Of a stretch of DNA of 64,000 nucleotides, positions 8,204 to 15,841 are shown piece after piece. A program made the position numbers and the translations under genes. A model generated the notes under the pieces. That model saw only the letters and a program-made list of their open reading frames with translations. It had not been told where the DNA came from and searched no databases. The stretch comes from Streptomyces uncialis (GTDB lineage Bacteria; Actinomycetota; Actinomycetes; Streptomycetales; Streptomycetaceae), in assembly GCF_001905345.1 (NCBI RefSeq), contig NZ_LFBV01000011.1:124001-188000 (forward strand), given 5' to 3'. Position 1 is the stretch's first letter, and every line of letters begins with the position of its first letter.

Positions 8204-8754
8204 CCCGCTTCACCCCCGCCGAGCTGGAGGCCGCCCGTGACCGCCTCGTCGACGACGTGGTCGCGGACGGCCTGCGGGTGCTGTTCTGCGGTATCAACCC
8301 GGGTCTGATGACGGCCGCGACGGGCCATCACTTCGCCCGGCCCGGCAACCGCTTCTGGCCGGTGCTGCACCGGTCCGGCTTCACCCCCCGGCAGCTGCGT
8401 CCGGACGAGCAGGACGAGCTCCTCGTCCACGGGCTCGGCATCACCAATGTGGTGGCGCGGGCGACCGCACGGGCCGACGAACTGTCCGCCGAGGAGTACC
8501 GCGAGGGCGGCAGGCTCCTCGCGGCGAAGGTCGCGCGGCTGCGTCCGGTGTGGCTGGCGGTGGTCGGTGTCACCGCCTACCGTGCCGCGTTCGGTGAGCG
8601 GCGGGCCGTGATCGGGCCGCAGGAGACCCTGATCGGCGGCAGCCGGGTCTGGGTGCTGCCCAATCCGAGCGGGCTGAACGCGCACTGGACGGTGGCGGCG
8701 ATGGCCGAGGAGTACGGGCGGCTGCGCGAAGCGGCGTCCGGGCCGGCCGCGTAG
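8200..8754 (+). CDS. mug: G/U mismatch-specific DNA glycosylase (Mug family)
   Basis: About 184 residues with the two Mug active-site motifs, LFCGINPGLMTA (residues ~28-39) and LPNPSGLNAHW (~153-163). The enzyme removes uracil from G:U and ethenocytosine from mismatched DNA. The natural N-terminus is LTRFTPAELEAARDRL, which begins exactly at a CTG overlapping the purB stop (CTGA). The next alternative is GTG at 8257, which would remove conserved residues. I therefore propose a coupled CTG start; a start inside purB cannot be excluded. A short hairpin follows. Confidence 0.85.
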   Translation: MTRFTPAELEAARDRLVDDVVADGLRVLFCGINPGLMTAATGHHFARPGNRFWPVLHRSGFTPRQLRPDEQDELLVHGLGITNVVARATARADELSAEEYREGGRLLAAKVARLRPVWLAVVGVTAYRAAFGERRAVIGPQETLIGGSRVWVLPNPSGLNAHWTVAAMAEEYGRLREAASGPAA

Positions 8755-8761
8755 GGCGTGT

Positions 8762-8778
8762 CCGGCGTTTCCCGCCGG
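8762..8778. terminator. Short hairpin between convergent genes
   Basis: CCGGCG (8762-8767), loop TTTCC, CGCCGG (8773-8778) fills most of the 34-bp gap between the stop codons of mug and the convergent unknown gene, so it may end both transcripts. Confidence 0.5.
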
Positions 8779-8788
8779 GGCGTCTTCG

Positions 8789-9238
8789 CTACGGGGGGTC
8801 GACGTCGGTGGCCGCCGCGAGGAGCCGGGCTGCGCCGCCGTGGCCGTCGCGGGTGACGGCGAGGACCAGCCAGCGGCCGGGGGCGCGCCACACCAGGGCG
8901 TCCCCGGCGCGGGAACTGATCGAGCGCCAGGGCTCGGGTATCCCCTCCCCCGGCTCCGCCGCGCGCAGGAACACGCCCTGGAGCCCGAGGTGGTCCGGCT
9001 CGCCGAACCGGGCGGTCAGCGGGACGGCCAGCGCGTCCCGGTCGGCGTACAGCTGCTCCTCGTGGTCCGCGTCGGGCCCCCGCCCGTCGTGCGGCGCGTC
9101 CGCCGGGCCCGGGGCATGCGTCAGGTCGACGAGGAGGGGTACCGTACCGGCGCCGGACGGCGCGGACCCGCCGGGCCCCGCGGGGAGTTCCCGGGAGCAC
9201 AGCAGGTCGATCGCTGCGAGTCGCCGTGCGGTGGTCAT
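8789..9238 (-). CDS. Conserved hypothetical protein
   Basis: A 149-residue soluble protein with no motif I recognise. It is rich in charged residues in the middle (HDGRGPDADHEEQLYADRD) and more conserved-looking at the end (GDALVWRAPGRWLVLAV). I place the start at the ATG 9238 (MTTARRLAAIDLL); an upstream ATG at 9283 would add 15 residues, and neither has a clear ribosome site. Codon usage is typical of the neighbours. No function can be assigned. Confidence 0.65.
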   Translation of the reverse strand: MTTARRLAAIDLLCSRELPAGPGGSAPSGAGTVPLLVDLTHAPGPADAPHDGRGPDADHEEQLYADRDALAVPLTARFGEPDHLGLQGVFLRAAEPGEGIPEPWRSISSRAGDALVWRAPGRWLVLAVTRDGHGGAARLLAAATDVDPP

Positions 9239-9301
9239 GCGGTCCAGTAAACCCCGGGCCACTGACAATTGGCGGTCGGTCATGTCCGGGCGCAGCGTGG
9301 G

Positions 9302-10048
9302 TCAGGCGTCGCGACGGCGGACCGTCCACCATCCGGCGAGCAGCGCCGCCAGCGACCACAGGGCGGCCACGGCGAGACCGGACCACGCGCCGAGGTCGCC
9401 CACGGGGTCGGCGAAGAGGACTTGAGCTCCCGCGCGGTCCGGCAGGTACTCCGCCGCGCCGCCGGTGGTGTCCCCGATCACGAAGGACACGATGAGGAAG
9501 AACGGGATGAGGATGCTCAACGCGGCCACACCGCTGCGGAGCACGGCGGTCAGCCCGGCCGCGAGCAGGGCCGTCAGCGCGAGCCCGAGGCCCGTGCCGA
9601 AGCAGGCGCGCAGGGCACCCGGGGCGCCGAGCCCCAGGCCGTCGTCCCCGAGTGCGGCCTGTCCGGTCAGGAACATCCCGAATCCGGTGACGAGGCCGAC
9701 CGCGAGCGCGGCGGCGCCGATCACGGCGGTCTTGGCCGCGTAGAAGAGGGTGCGGTCCGGTACGGCGGTGAGCGAGACACGCAGCGCGTGGTTCACGTAC
9801 TCGCAGGACATGGCCGTGGTCCCGAAGGCGATCGCGGCGACATGGGCGAAGTTGACACCGTAGAAGGCGGCGAACAGCCGGTCGCCGCCGAACTCCTCAC
9901 CGATCGCGCCGGCCGGGTCCTCGATCGACGCCTGGACGAGGGCGGTGATGGTGACGCCCACGGCGAACACCGCGGCGAGCGAGACCAGAGCGGCCCGCAG
10001 TGAGCGGAGCTTGATCCATTCGGCGTGCAGGACGGCGGTGGGGGACAC
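9302..10048 (-). CDS. ABC-2 type transporter permease
   Basis: A 248-residue integral membrane protein with about six predicted helices (for example LRAALVSLAAVFAVGVTITA, FLIVSFVIG, LAVAALWSLAALLAGW) and the opening HAEWIKLRSLR, which is the usual cytoplasmic start of Streptomyces ABC-2 permeases. The GTG start at 10048 lies 2 bp after the stop of the ATPase gene, so the two are co-translated. The exported substrate is unknown. A two-component system lies divergently upstream. Confidence 0.88.
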   Translation of the reverse strand: MSPTAVLHAEWIKLRSLRAALVSLAAVFAVGVTITALVQASIEDPAGAIGEEFGGDRLFAAFYGVNFAHVAAIAFGTTAMSCEYVNHALRVSLTAVPDRTLFYAAKTAVIGAAALAVGLVTGFGMFLTGQAALGDDGLGLGAPGALRACFGTGLGLALTALLAAGLTAVLRSGVAALSILIPFFLIVSFVIGDTTGGAAEYLPDRAGAQVLFADPVGDLGAWSGLAVAALWSLAALLAGWWTVRRRDA

Positions 10049-10050
10049 GG

Positions 10051-10977
10051 TCAGACCTCCTGGACGGTGGTGGACGCGGCGAACTCGGCGCTCGTCGCGG
10101 TGAGGGCGAGGTAGGCCTGTTCCAAGGTCGCCTCCTCGGTGACGAGTTCGAGCAGGGGGATGCCCTCGCCCGCGGCGATCGCGCCGACCTCGGCGGCGGT
10201 GAGCCCGGCGACGGCCCATACCCCTTCCCCGGCCGGGGCGAGCCGGTGCCCGGCGGAGGTGAGCAGCGCGTCCAGCCGCGGCGCGTCGGGGGTGCGTACC
10301 CGGGTGCGGGACGTGCCGTGGGCGGCGATGAAGTCCCCCATGGGGAGGTCGGCGAGGAGTCTGCCCCGGCCGAGGACCACCAACTGGTCGGCGAAGGTGG
10401 CGGTCTCGTTCATCAGATGGCTGGACACCAGCACCGTGCGTCCCTCACGGGCGAGGCGGCGCAGGGTGTCCCGTATCCACACGATCCCCTCGGGGTCGAG
10501 GCCGTTGGACGGCTCGTCGAGGATCACCACGGCCGGGTCCCCGAGGAGGGCCGCGGCGATGCCGAGGCGCTGGCGCATCCCGAGGGAGAAGGTCCGCACC
10601 CGGCGGCGCCCGACCGGGCCGAGGCCGGTCTCCTCCAGGACCTCCTCGACCCGGCGCGCGGGGAGGCGGTTGCCGACCGCGAGCGCGAGGAGGTGCTGAC
10701 GGGCGGTGCGTCCGCCGTGGACGCTCTGGGGGTCGAGGAGGGCCCCCACGTGCCGCAGCGGTTCGTCGATCGCCGTGTAGTGGCGTCCGCCCACGGTGGC
10801 GGTGCCGGTGGTGGGCCGGTCCAGGCCGAGGACGAGTCGCAGGGTGGTCGACTTTCCCGCGCCGTTGGGGCCGAGGAAGCCGGTGACCCGTCCTGGGGCG
10901 ACGGAGAACGTCAGCCCGTCCACGGCCCGCGTCTTCCCGTACTCCTTGGTGAGTTCCCGTACGTCGATGCTGGTCAT
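10051..10977 (-). CDS. ABC transporter ATP-binding protein
   Basis: 308-residue ATPase: Walker A GPNGAGKST (residues ~35-43), signature FSLGMRQRLGIA, Walker B VVILDEPSNGLDPEG and the switch His in VLVSSHL. The opening MTSIDVRELTKEYGKTRAVD is typical of CcmA/DrrA-like exporters of drugs or peptides. It pairs with the permease gene directly downstream and diverges from the sensor kinase gene across ~100 bp, a layout common for self-protection exporters controlled by their neighbouring two-component system; regulation here is inferred. Confidence 0.92.
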   Translation of the reverse strand: MTSIDVRELTKEYGKTRAVDGLTFSVAPGRVTGFLGPNGAGKSTTLRLVLGLDRPTTGTATVGGRHYTAIDEPLRHVGALLDPQSVHGGRTARQHLLALAVGNRLPARRVEEVLEETGLGPVGRRRVRTFSLGMRQRLGIAAALLGDPAVVILDEPSNGLDPEGIVWIRDTLRRLAREGRTVLVSSHLMNETATFADQLVVLGRGRLLADLPMGDFIAAHGTSRTRVRTPDAPRLDALLTSAGHRLAPAGEGVWAVAGLTAAEVGAIAAGEGIPLLELVTEEATLEQAYLALTATSAEFAASTTVQEV

Positions 10978-11033
10978 GGCTCCAGCCTGGTCGGACGCGG
11001 GGGTGCGGGGCCTCCCCCGCGCGTGGAGAGCGT

Positions 11034-11050
11034 CTCCCCCGCAGGGGGGA
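11034..11050. promoter_or_regulatory. Inverted repeat between the ABC genes and the kinase gene
   Basis: CTCCCCC-GCA-GGGGGGA lies in the 100-bp divergent promoter region. A related CTCCCCC occurs just upstream (11014-11020). It could be an operator for the adjacent response regulator; G/C-richness makes chance occurrence possible. Confidence 0.35.
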
Positions 11051-11077
11051 GCCGTGCCCGCGGGTCCGGCTGGCACG

Positions 11078-12328
11078 ATGGCCTCCATGCCCCCATTCCT
11101 GGGCCGGGTGCTCCGGTCGGCGCGCCCGCTGGCCCGTGCCGTGACGTACACGCGCTGGCTGCATCTGATGCTGGCGTGGTTCTTCGCGCTGGCGTCGGCG
11201 ATGGTGTATCCCGGGCTGACCGACATGAAGCCCGTCAGGTGGCTGCTGGTCGTGCTGGTCCCGACGGTGCCGGTCGCCGCCCTCGGGCTGGTCCCGGTGG
11301 TCCGCCGCGCGGAGGGGCTCCAGGCGCAGCTGATGCTGTTCCCCGGGCAGCACGCGCGCGTGCGTGACGGTGACGCCGCGTCGGGGATCAGCGCCGCGCC
11401 GTCGGCGTCGTGGCGGGACCGGGTGCGGACCTCGGTGTGGCTGGTGGTGCGGCTGGAACTCGGGTGTCTGACCGCGCTGGCCATGCTTCCGCTGCTGGGA
11501 CAGTTCATGGCGCTGCTGGTCAGGGCCATGGGTGGCTCCGTCGACGACATCGACGCCCCGTTGGCGCCGCCGACGCGGTGGTGGGTGGCGGCGCTTCTGG
11601 TGCCGGTGCCGGCGCTGCTGCTGATGGCGGTCGTGGTGACGCTCGGGGTGGCGCTGACGGCGGCGGCCCGCCGGCTGCTGGGTCCCTCCCCCGCGCAGCG
11701 GCTGGCGGCCCTGGAGGAGCGGACGGAGCAGTTGCTGGAGCGCAACCGCATCGCCCATGAGCTGCACGACTCGATCGGGCACGCGCTGTCCGTCGCGGTG
11801 GTGCAGGCGGGCGCGGCACGGGCGGCGGGTGACGGCGCGTTCACGGAACGGGCGCTCGGCGCGATCGAGGAGACCGGGCGGGCCGCGCTGGAGGACCTGG
11901 AGCGGGTCCTGGTGGTCCTCAGGGAGTCCCAACGGCCCGCGAGCGCGCGGCCGGCGCTCGGGGAGGCCGAGCGGCTTCTGAAGTCGGCGCGGGCGTCCGG
12001 CGCGGTCGTGGACGCCGAGGTGTCCGGTCCGGTCGACCGGCTCCCGGGGGCGGTGTCCCGTGAGTGCTACCGCATGCTTCAGGAGTCCCTGACCAATGTG
12101 CTGCGGCACGCGGGCCCGGTGCCCGTGCGGGTGAGGGTGTCGGTGCTTCCCACGCGCGTGGACATCGACGTGGTCAATCCGCTGCCGCCGGCGCCGGTCG
12201 TCCCCACGGGGCGGGGCGGGACGGGGCTGCGGGGGATACGGGAGCGGGCCGCGCTGCTGGGCGGGCACGCCGAGATTGGGCCCCTCGGGGGCGAGTGGCG
12301 CGTACGGGTCGAACTGCCGCTCGACTGA
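11078..12328 (+). CDS. Two-component sensor histidine kinase (HisKA_3 type)
   Basis: About 416 residues. Four predicted membrane helices occupy the N-terminal half (LVVLVPTVPVAALGLV, LALAMLPLLG-like and LLLMAVVVTLGVALTAAA segments). Then comes the dimerisation helix with the phospho-acceptor His in RIAHELHDSIGHALS (~residue 229), and a short HATPase_c domain ending GTGLRGIRERAALLGGHA. It belongs to the NarL-partner (HPK7) class. Start is ATG 11078 or 11087; neither has a clear ribosome site. The response regulator follows 205 bp downstream. Confidence 0.9.
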   Translation: MASMPPFLGRVLRSARPLARAVTYTRWLHLMLAWFFALASAMVYPGLTDMKPVRWLLVVLVPTVPVAALGLVPVVRRAEGLQAQLMLFPGQHARVRDGDAASGISAAPSASWRDRVRTSVWLVVRLELGCLTALAMLPLLGQFMALLVRAMGGSVDDIDAPLAPPTRWWVAALLVPVPALLLMAVVVTLGVALTAAARRLLGPSPAQRLAALEERTEQLLERNRIAHELHDSIGHALSVAVVQAGAARAAGDGAFTERALGAIEETGRAALEDLERVLVVLRESQRPASARPALGEAERLLKSARASGAVVDAEVSGPVDRLPGAVSRECYRMLQESLTNVLRHAGPVPVRVRVSVLPTRVDIDVVNPLPPAPVVPTGRGGTGLRGIRERAALLGGHAEIGPLGGEWRVRVELPLD

Positions 12329-12533
12329 GGCGGGTCGTACGAGCGGGTTGCCGGGACCCGCCGCCGGTGCCCACCCCTTGGACGTAGCCGTTCCAGTACG
12401 GGTCCCACGCACCCCGCACGCGCGCGGGAACGGCCATCCGTGCCAACCCGCACGCGCGCGGGGCGACGCGGGGACGGAGGGCACCGAGGGGTGGGCGGAC
12501 AGGGGCCCGGGGGACCACGAGTACGCTGATCCG

Positions 12534-13196
12534 ATGCCCTTGACGGTCCTTCTGGTCGACGACGAACCCCTTGTACGCGCGGGCCTGCGCGCCGTGCTGG
12601 AGGCGCAGCCCGACATCGAGGTGACCGGTGAGGCGGCCGACGGCGCCGCGGTGATCCCGCTGGTGCGGCGACTACGGCCGGATGTCGTCGCCATGGATGT
12701 CCGTATGCCCCTGATGGACGGCATCGAGGCCACCCGCGCGCTGCTGCGGACGGTCCCGGACCCGCCGAAGATCCTCATGATCACCACGTTCGAGAACGAC
12801 GAGTACGTGTACGGCGCGCTCCGCGCGGGCGCGGACGGCTTCCTGCTCAAGCGGGCGAGGCCCGCGGAGATCGTCAACGCGGTCCGGCTCGTCGCGGACG
12901 GCGAGTCGCTGCTCTTCCCCGCGGCCGTACGGCAGCTCGCCGCCCGGTACGGCACGGGGTACGGTACGGCGGCGGCGCGGGAGGAGCTGCGCCGGGCCGC
13001 GCTGACCGGCCGGGAGGCCGACGTGCTGCGGCTGATGGCGCGGGGGCTGTCGAACGCCGAGATCGCCGTCCGGCTCGTCGTCGGCACGGAGACCGTCAAG
13101 TCCCATGTGAGCGCGGTGCTCGCCAAGCTGGGGGCCCGGGACCGTACACAGGCGGTGATCGCGGCGTACGAGTCCGGATTCGTGTCGCCGGGGTGA
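12534..13196 (+). CDS. NarL/FixJ-family response regulator
   Basis: 220 residues: receiver domain with acidic pocket D9-D10, phospho-acceptor D55 (VVAMDVRMP) and the conserved Lys in LLKRARP, then a LuxR-type HTH (LTGREADVLRLMARGLSNAE...VKSHVSAVLAKLGARDRTQA). It should be phosphorylated by the preceding kinase and bind DNA as a dimer; the divergent ABC exporter is the obvious candidate target. Confidence 0.93.
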   Translation: MPLTVLLVDDEPLVRAGLRAVLEAQPDIEVTGEAADGAAVIPLVRRLRPDVVAMDVRMPLMDGIEATRALLRTVPDPPKILMITTFENDEYVYGALRAGADGFLLKRARPAEIVNAVRLVADGESLLFPAAVRQLAARYGTGYGTAAAREELRRAALTGREADVLRLMARGLSNAEIAVRLVVGTETVKSHVSAVLAKLGARDRTQAVIAAYESGFVSPG

Positions 13197-13383
13197 GGGC
13201 ACGGCGAAGGGCCCGCTCGGCGCGCGGTTGGCGGAGGCTCACGTTCCGCCCGGTGCCCGCGCCCGGGGGCCGCTGCGACGCGATTTGGTATCGGCAGGTT
13301 GCGGGAGTGCATCGATGCTCGCCGTGGTCGCACGGTGACGAGTACGATCCCGGCCATAAGAGCACGAGCGGAGAGGACACACG

Positions 13384-14541
13384 TTGGGGCGGCTGACCGG
13401 CGGAGACCCCTCTCTTCTGCGGCGGATAAATTCCGCCGTGGTGCTGCACGCGCTGCGTGCGGCGGACTCCGCGACGCTGACCGAGGTGACCCGGGTGACG
13501 GGTCTGTCCCGGCCGACCGTCGAAGGGGTCGTCGAGGGGCTGATCGAGACGGGCCTCGCGGTCGAGTCGGCCGCCGAGGAGGGCGCGGCACGCAGACAGG
13601 GCCGTCCGGCCCGGAGGTTCCGCTTCCGGGCGGAGGCGGGGCATCTGCTGGGGCTGGAGATCGGCCCGCACCGGGTCGCCGCGATCCTCGCCGACCTGGA
13701 CGGCCGGGTGCTGGGCACGGGCTTCAAGGAGATCACCGCCGAGGCCCCGGCGGACGAACGGCTGGAGCGGCTGCGGATGACCGTGGCCGACACCCTGCGG
13801 CGCAGCGGGGTGGCCCGCAGCTCGCTGTGGGCGGTCGGTGTGGGCACCCCGGGGATCGTGGAGGCGGACGGCACGGTGCGCCTGGGCACGGCGCTGCCGG
13901 GCTGGACCGGGCTCCAGCTCGGTGAGCGGCTGCGCCGGTCGTTCAAATGTCCGGTTCTCGTCGAGAACGACGCCAACACCGCTGCGGTGGCCGAACACTG
14001 GAAGGGTGCCGCGACCGAGTCGGACGATGTGGTCTTCGTCCTGGCGGGCCTCAGCCCGGGTGCCGGTTCACTGATCGGCGGACGGCTGCACCGGGGCTTC
14101 GGGGGCGCGGCCGGGGAGATCGGGGCGCTGCATCTGCTGGGGCGTGAGGCCACGCCGGAGGTGTTGCTGTCCACCACCGGCGAGCCGCTGCACCCGCTCG
14201 ACGAGCAGGCCGTCGCGGAGGTCTTCGCCCACGCGCGCGGGGGCGACGAGAACGCCCGCGCGGCGGTGGATCGTTTCATCAGGCGGCTGGTGCACGACGT
14301 GATGGCGCTGGTGCTGGCCCTGGACCCGGAGGTGGTCGTCGTGGGGGGCTGGGCGGCGGGGCTGGACGGTGTACTGGTGCCGTTGCGGCAGGAGCTCGAG
14401 CGTTACTGTCTGCGGCCGCCGCGGGTGGCGCTGTCGATGCTCGGTGAGGCCGCGGTCGCCACGGGTGCGCTGCGACTCGCCCTGGATCATGTGGAGGAGC
14501 AGTTGTTCGCCGTGGAGAGCACGGTGACCGCGCGGCGGTAG
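13384..14541 (+). CDS. ROK-family transcriptional regulator
   Basis: 385 residues with an N-terminal MarR-like winged helix (LLRRINSAVVLHALRAADS...VTGLSRPTVEGVVEGLIETGL, residues ~10-62) and a C-terminal ROK sugar-kinase-like domain (LLGLEIGPHRVAAILADLDG, VENDANTAAVAEHW). The usual ROK zinc motif CxCGxxGCLE is absent: the equivalent stretch reads GAAGEIGALHLLGREATPEV. It may therefore bind its ligand without the zinc site. The start is TTG at 13384 with GAGAGG ~7 nt upstream. A 10-bp palindrome GCATCGATGC (13309-13318) lies in its promoter region. Confidence 0.88.
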   Translation: MGRLTGGDPSLLRRINSAVVLHALRAADSATLTEVTRVTGLSRPTVEGVVEGLIETGLAVESAAEEGAARRQGRPARRFRFRAEAGHLLGLEIGPHRVAAILADLDGRVLGTGFKEITAEAPADERLERLRMTVADTLRRSGVARSSLWAVGVGTPGIVEADGTVRLGTALPGWTGLQLGERLRRSFKCPVLVENDANTAAVAEHWKGAATESDDVVFVLAGLSPGAGSLIGGRLHRGFGGAAGEIGALHLLGREATPEVLLSTTGEPLHPLDEQAVAEVFAHARGGDENARAAVDRFIRRLVHDVMALVLALDPEVVVVGGWAAGLDGVLVPLRQELERYCLRPPRVALSMLGEAAVATGALRLALDHVEEQLFAVESTVTARR

Positions 14542-14552
14542 ACCGGGCGCCG

Positions 14553-14642
14553 GTGGACCGCGTGGCTGCGGACCGCGTGGCCGCGGACCGCGTGGCCGCG
14601 GACCGGGCGGCGGTGCACCGGGCGGCGGAGCACCGGGCGGCG
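14553..14642. repeat. 15-bp tandem repeat, six copies, after the ROK gene
   Basis: Six units of 15 bp (14553, 14568, 14583, 14598, 14613, 14628), close to GCGGACCGCGTGGCC, the last three drifting to GNGCACCGGGCGGCG. It starts 12 bp after the ROK stop codon. Confidence 0.8.
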
Positions 14643-14665
14643 GCCGAGGTCGGCCCGGGCCGTCC

Positions 14666-14773
14666 GGCGTGGTGCGGACAAACAGCGCGGGGCCCCGCGC
14701 GGGCGTGGTGCGGACAAACAGCGCGGGGCCCCGCGCGGGTGTGGTGTGAACCACCCGCGTGGGGCCCCGCGTC
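14666..14773. terminator. Three 36-bp tandem repeats with GC palindromes between convergent genes
   Basis: Units start at 14666, 14702 and 14738, exactly 36 bp apart. Each contains the palindrome GCGCGGGGCCCCGCGC (14685-14700, 14721-14736) or a one-base variant in the third copy (14757-14772). The first two units share GTGCGGACAAACA. Lying between the 3' ends of the ROK (+) and GntR (-) genes, the stacked hairpins probably end transcription from both sides. Confidence 0.6.
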
Positions 14774-14779
14774 GGTCGG

Positions 14780-15541
14780 TCAGGAGGCGCGTCGCTCCGG
14801 TCCGTGGTGTATCTCGACGCCGCCGGAGTCACCGAAGGTGAGCCGGCAGGTGTCGGCACGGTACGTCGCGACGGACACCGCCGCCGTGCGTCCCCCGGCG
14901 AAGAACCGGGTGGTGACGACGAGGACGGGCGATCCGGGCAGCCGGTCGAGTTCCTTGGCGTCGGCCGCGCGCGCCGATCCCAGCTCGACGGCACGGTCCT
15001 GGCCTTCGAGTCCGAGCCGCTGGAGCTCCCGCAGCACACCACGCGCGCGTGCCGTGCCCGAGGGGTTCTCGATCCCTGAGAGGTCGGGCACCGAGGCGCC
15101 CGGGATGTAGAGCAGTTCCGCGGCGACGGGCTGTCCGTTCGACACCCGGCTGCGCCGCACGATGTGCACCGTCTCGTCCGTACCGGACTCCAGCATCCGG
15201 GCCACCGCGGGCGGCGGCACATCGGACTCGCTGCCGACGGTCTGCCAGGCGTCGCCGAGCACACCGGGCCAGTCCTGGTCGTCGGAGCCGACGGCCACCC
15301 CCACGCGCGGAGGCGCGACGGTGGTGCCGACCCCGCGGCGGCGCTGGAGCCGCCCTTCGAGTTCGAGCTGTTCGAGGGCCTGCCGGAGCGTCGCGCGGGC
15401 GACGCCGAAGCGGGCCGCGAGATCGCGTTCGTTGGGCAGGATCTCGCCCACCGTGAACTCCGAGTCGAGTGCCTCGGTGAGCACGGTCTTCAGGTGCCAG
15501 TACTTGGGCTCCGGCACCGTCTCCAGTTGCGTGGTCCCCAC
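14780..15541 (-). CDS. GntR-family (HutC/UTRA) transcriptional regulator
   Basis: 253 residues: a winged helix (LPNERDLAARFGVARATLRQALEQLELEGRLQRRRGVGTTV in the usual GntR pattern, residues ~36-76) and a C-terminal UTRA ligand-binding domain (VHIVRRSRVSNGQPVAAELL..., ending SVATYRADTCRLTF). HutC/DasR-type members sense sugars, amino acids or phosphosugars. The GTG start at 15541 follows GGAGGACAGG. The gene has its own strong promoter overlapping a palindrome typical of this family, so autorepression is likely. It resembles DasR in architecture but not closely in sequence. Confidence 0.9.
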   Translation of the reverse strand: MGTTQLETVPEPKYWHLKTVLTEALDSEFTVGEILPNERDLAARFGVARATLRQALEQLELEGRLQRRRGVGTTVAPPRVGVAVGSDDQDWPGVLGDAWQTVGSESDVPPPAVARMLESGTDETVHIVRRSRVSNGQPVAAELLYIPGASVPDLSGIENPSGTARARGVLRELQRLGLEGQDRAVELGSARAADAKELDRLPGSPVLVVTTRFFAGGRTAAVSVATYRADTCRLTFGDSGGVEIHHGPERRAS

Positions 15542-15841
15542 CCTGTCCTCCGCAATCGCCGTGTCCCAGAAGCGTTTTAGCGCCCTTGTTTATTAAAGGT
15601 TCCTGCACTATCACTGCGACGATAGGGCGCCGCCCACCCTTGGTCAAGACCAATACTGAAACCGTGCGGGCGCGCGTTCGGCCCGCGCAGGACAACATTC
15701 ATGAGTCGTTAGCGATGCTCACACGCCTGTAAGGCGCTTGTCACATCGCGTACAGGCTCGGTCACATGGCGAAACCTTTACCTTTCGCACGAGGTCAGGG
15801 GCCCGTCGTACGGCGGAGCAGGGTGTCGCGTGATGCCGGAT
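15542..15841. other. 300-bp gap between the GntR and ECF41 genes
   Basis: Besides the GntR promoter this AT-richer gap holds CGCCTGTAAGGCG (15725-15737) and two GTCACAT elements (15741-15747 and 15762-15768), 21 bp apart in direct orientation. No gene is evident. The elements may regulate, or end, the sigma-factor transcript that runs in from the right. Confidence 0.4.
15619..15653 (-). promoter_or_regulatory. SigA-type promoter overlapping a dre-like GntR operator
   Basis: On the minus strand TTGACC (plus 15642-15647), a 17-nt spacer and TATCGT (plus 15619-15624) form a near-consensus HrdB promoter ~75 nt before the GntR start. The -35 sits inside the palindrome TTGGTC-AA-GACCAA (15640-15653). 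Its TGGTC-NN-GACCA core equals the core of DasR-type sites (TGGTCTAGACCA). A repressor bound here would block RNA polymerase directly. Confidence 0.7.

Noticed and set aside
10445..13591. A 1048-codon minus-strand open frame through the kinase and response regulator genes
   Set aside because: Arg/Pro-rich low-complexity translation, antisense to clear kinase and receiver domains.
14780..15541. The GntR gene as dasR itself
   Set aside because: Same architecture, but the sequence I see does not match DasR in the DNA-binding helix or the UTRA part as I remember it, and no dasABC/nag genes are adjacent.
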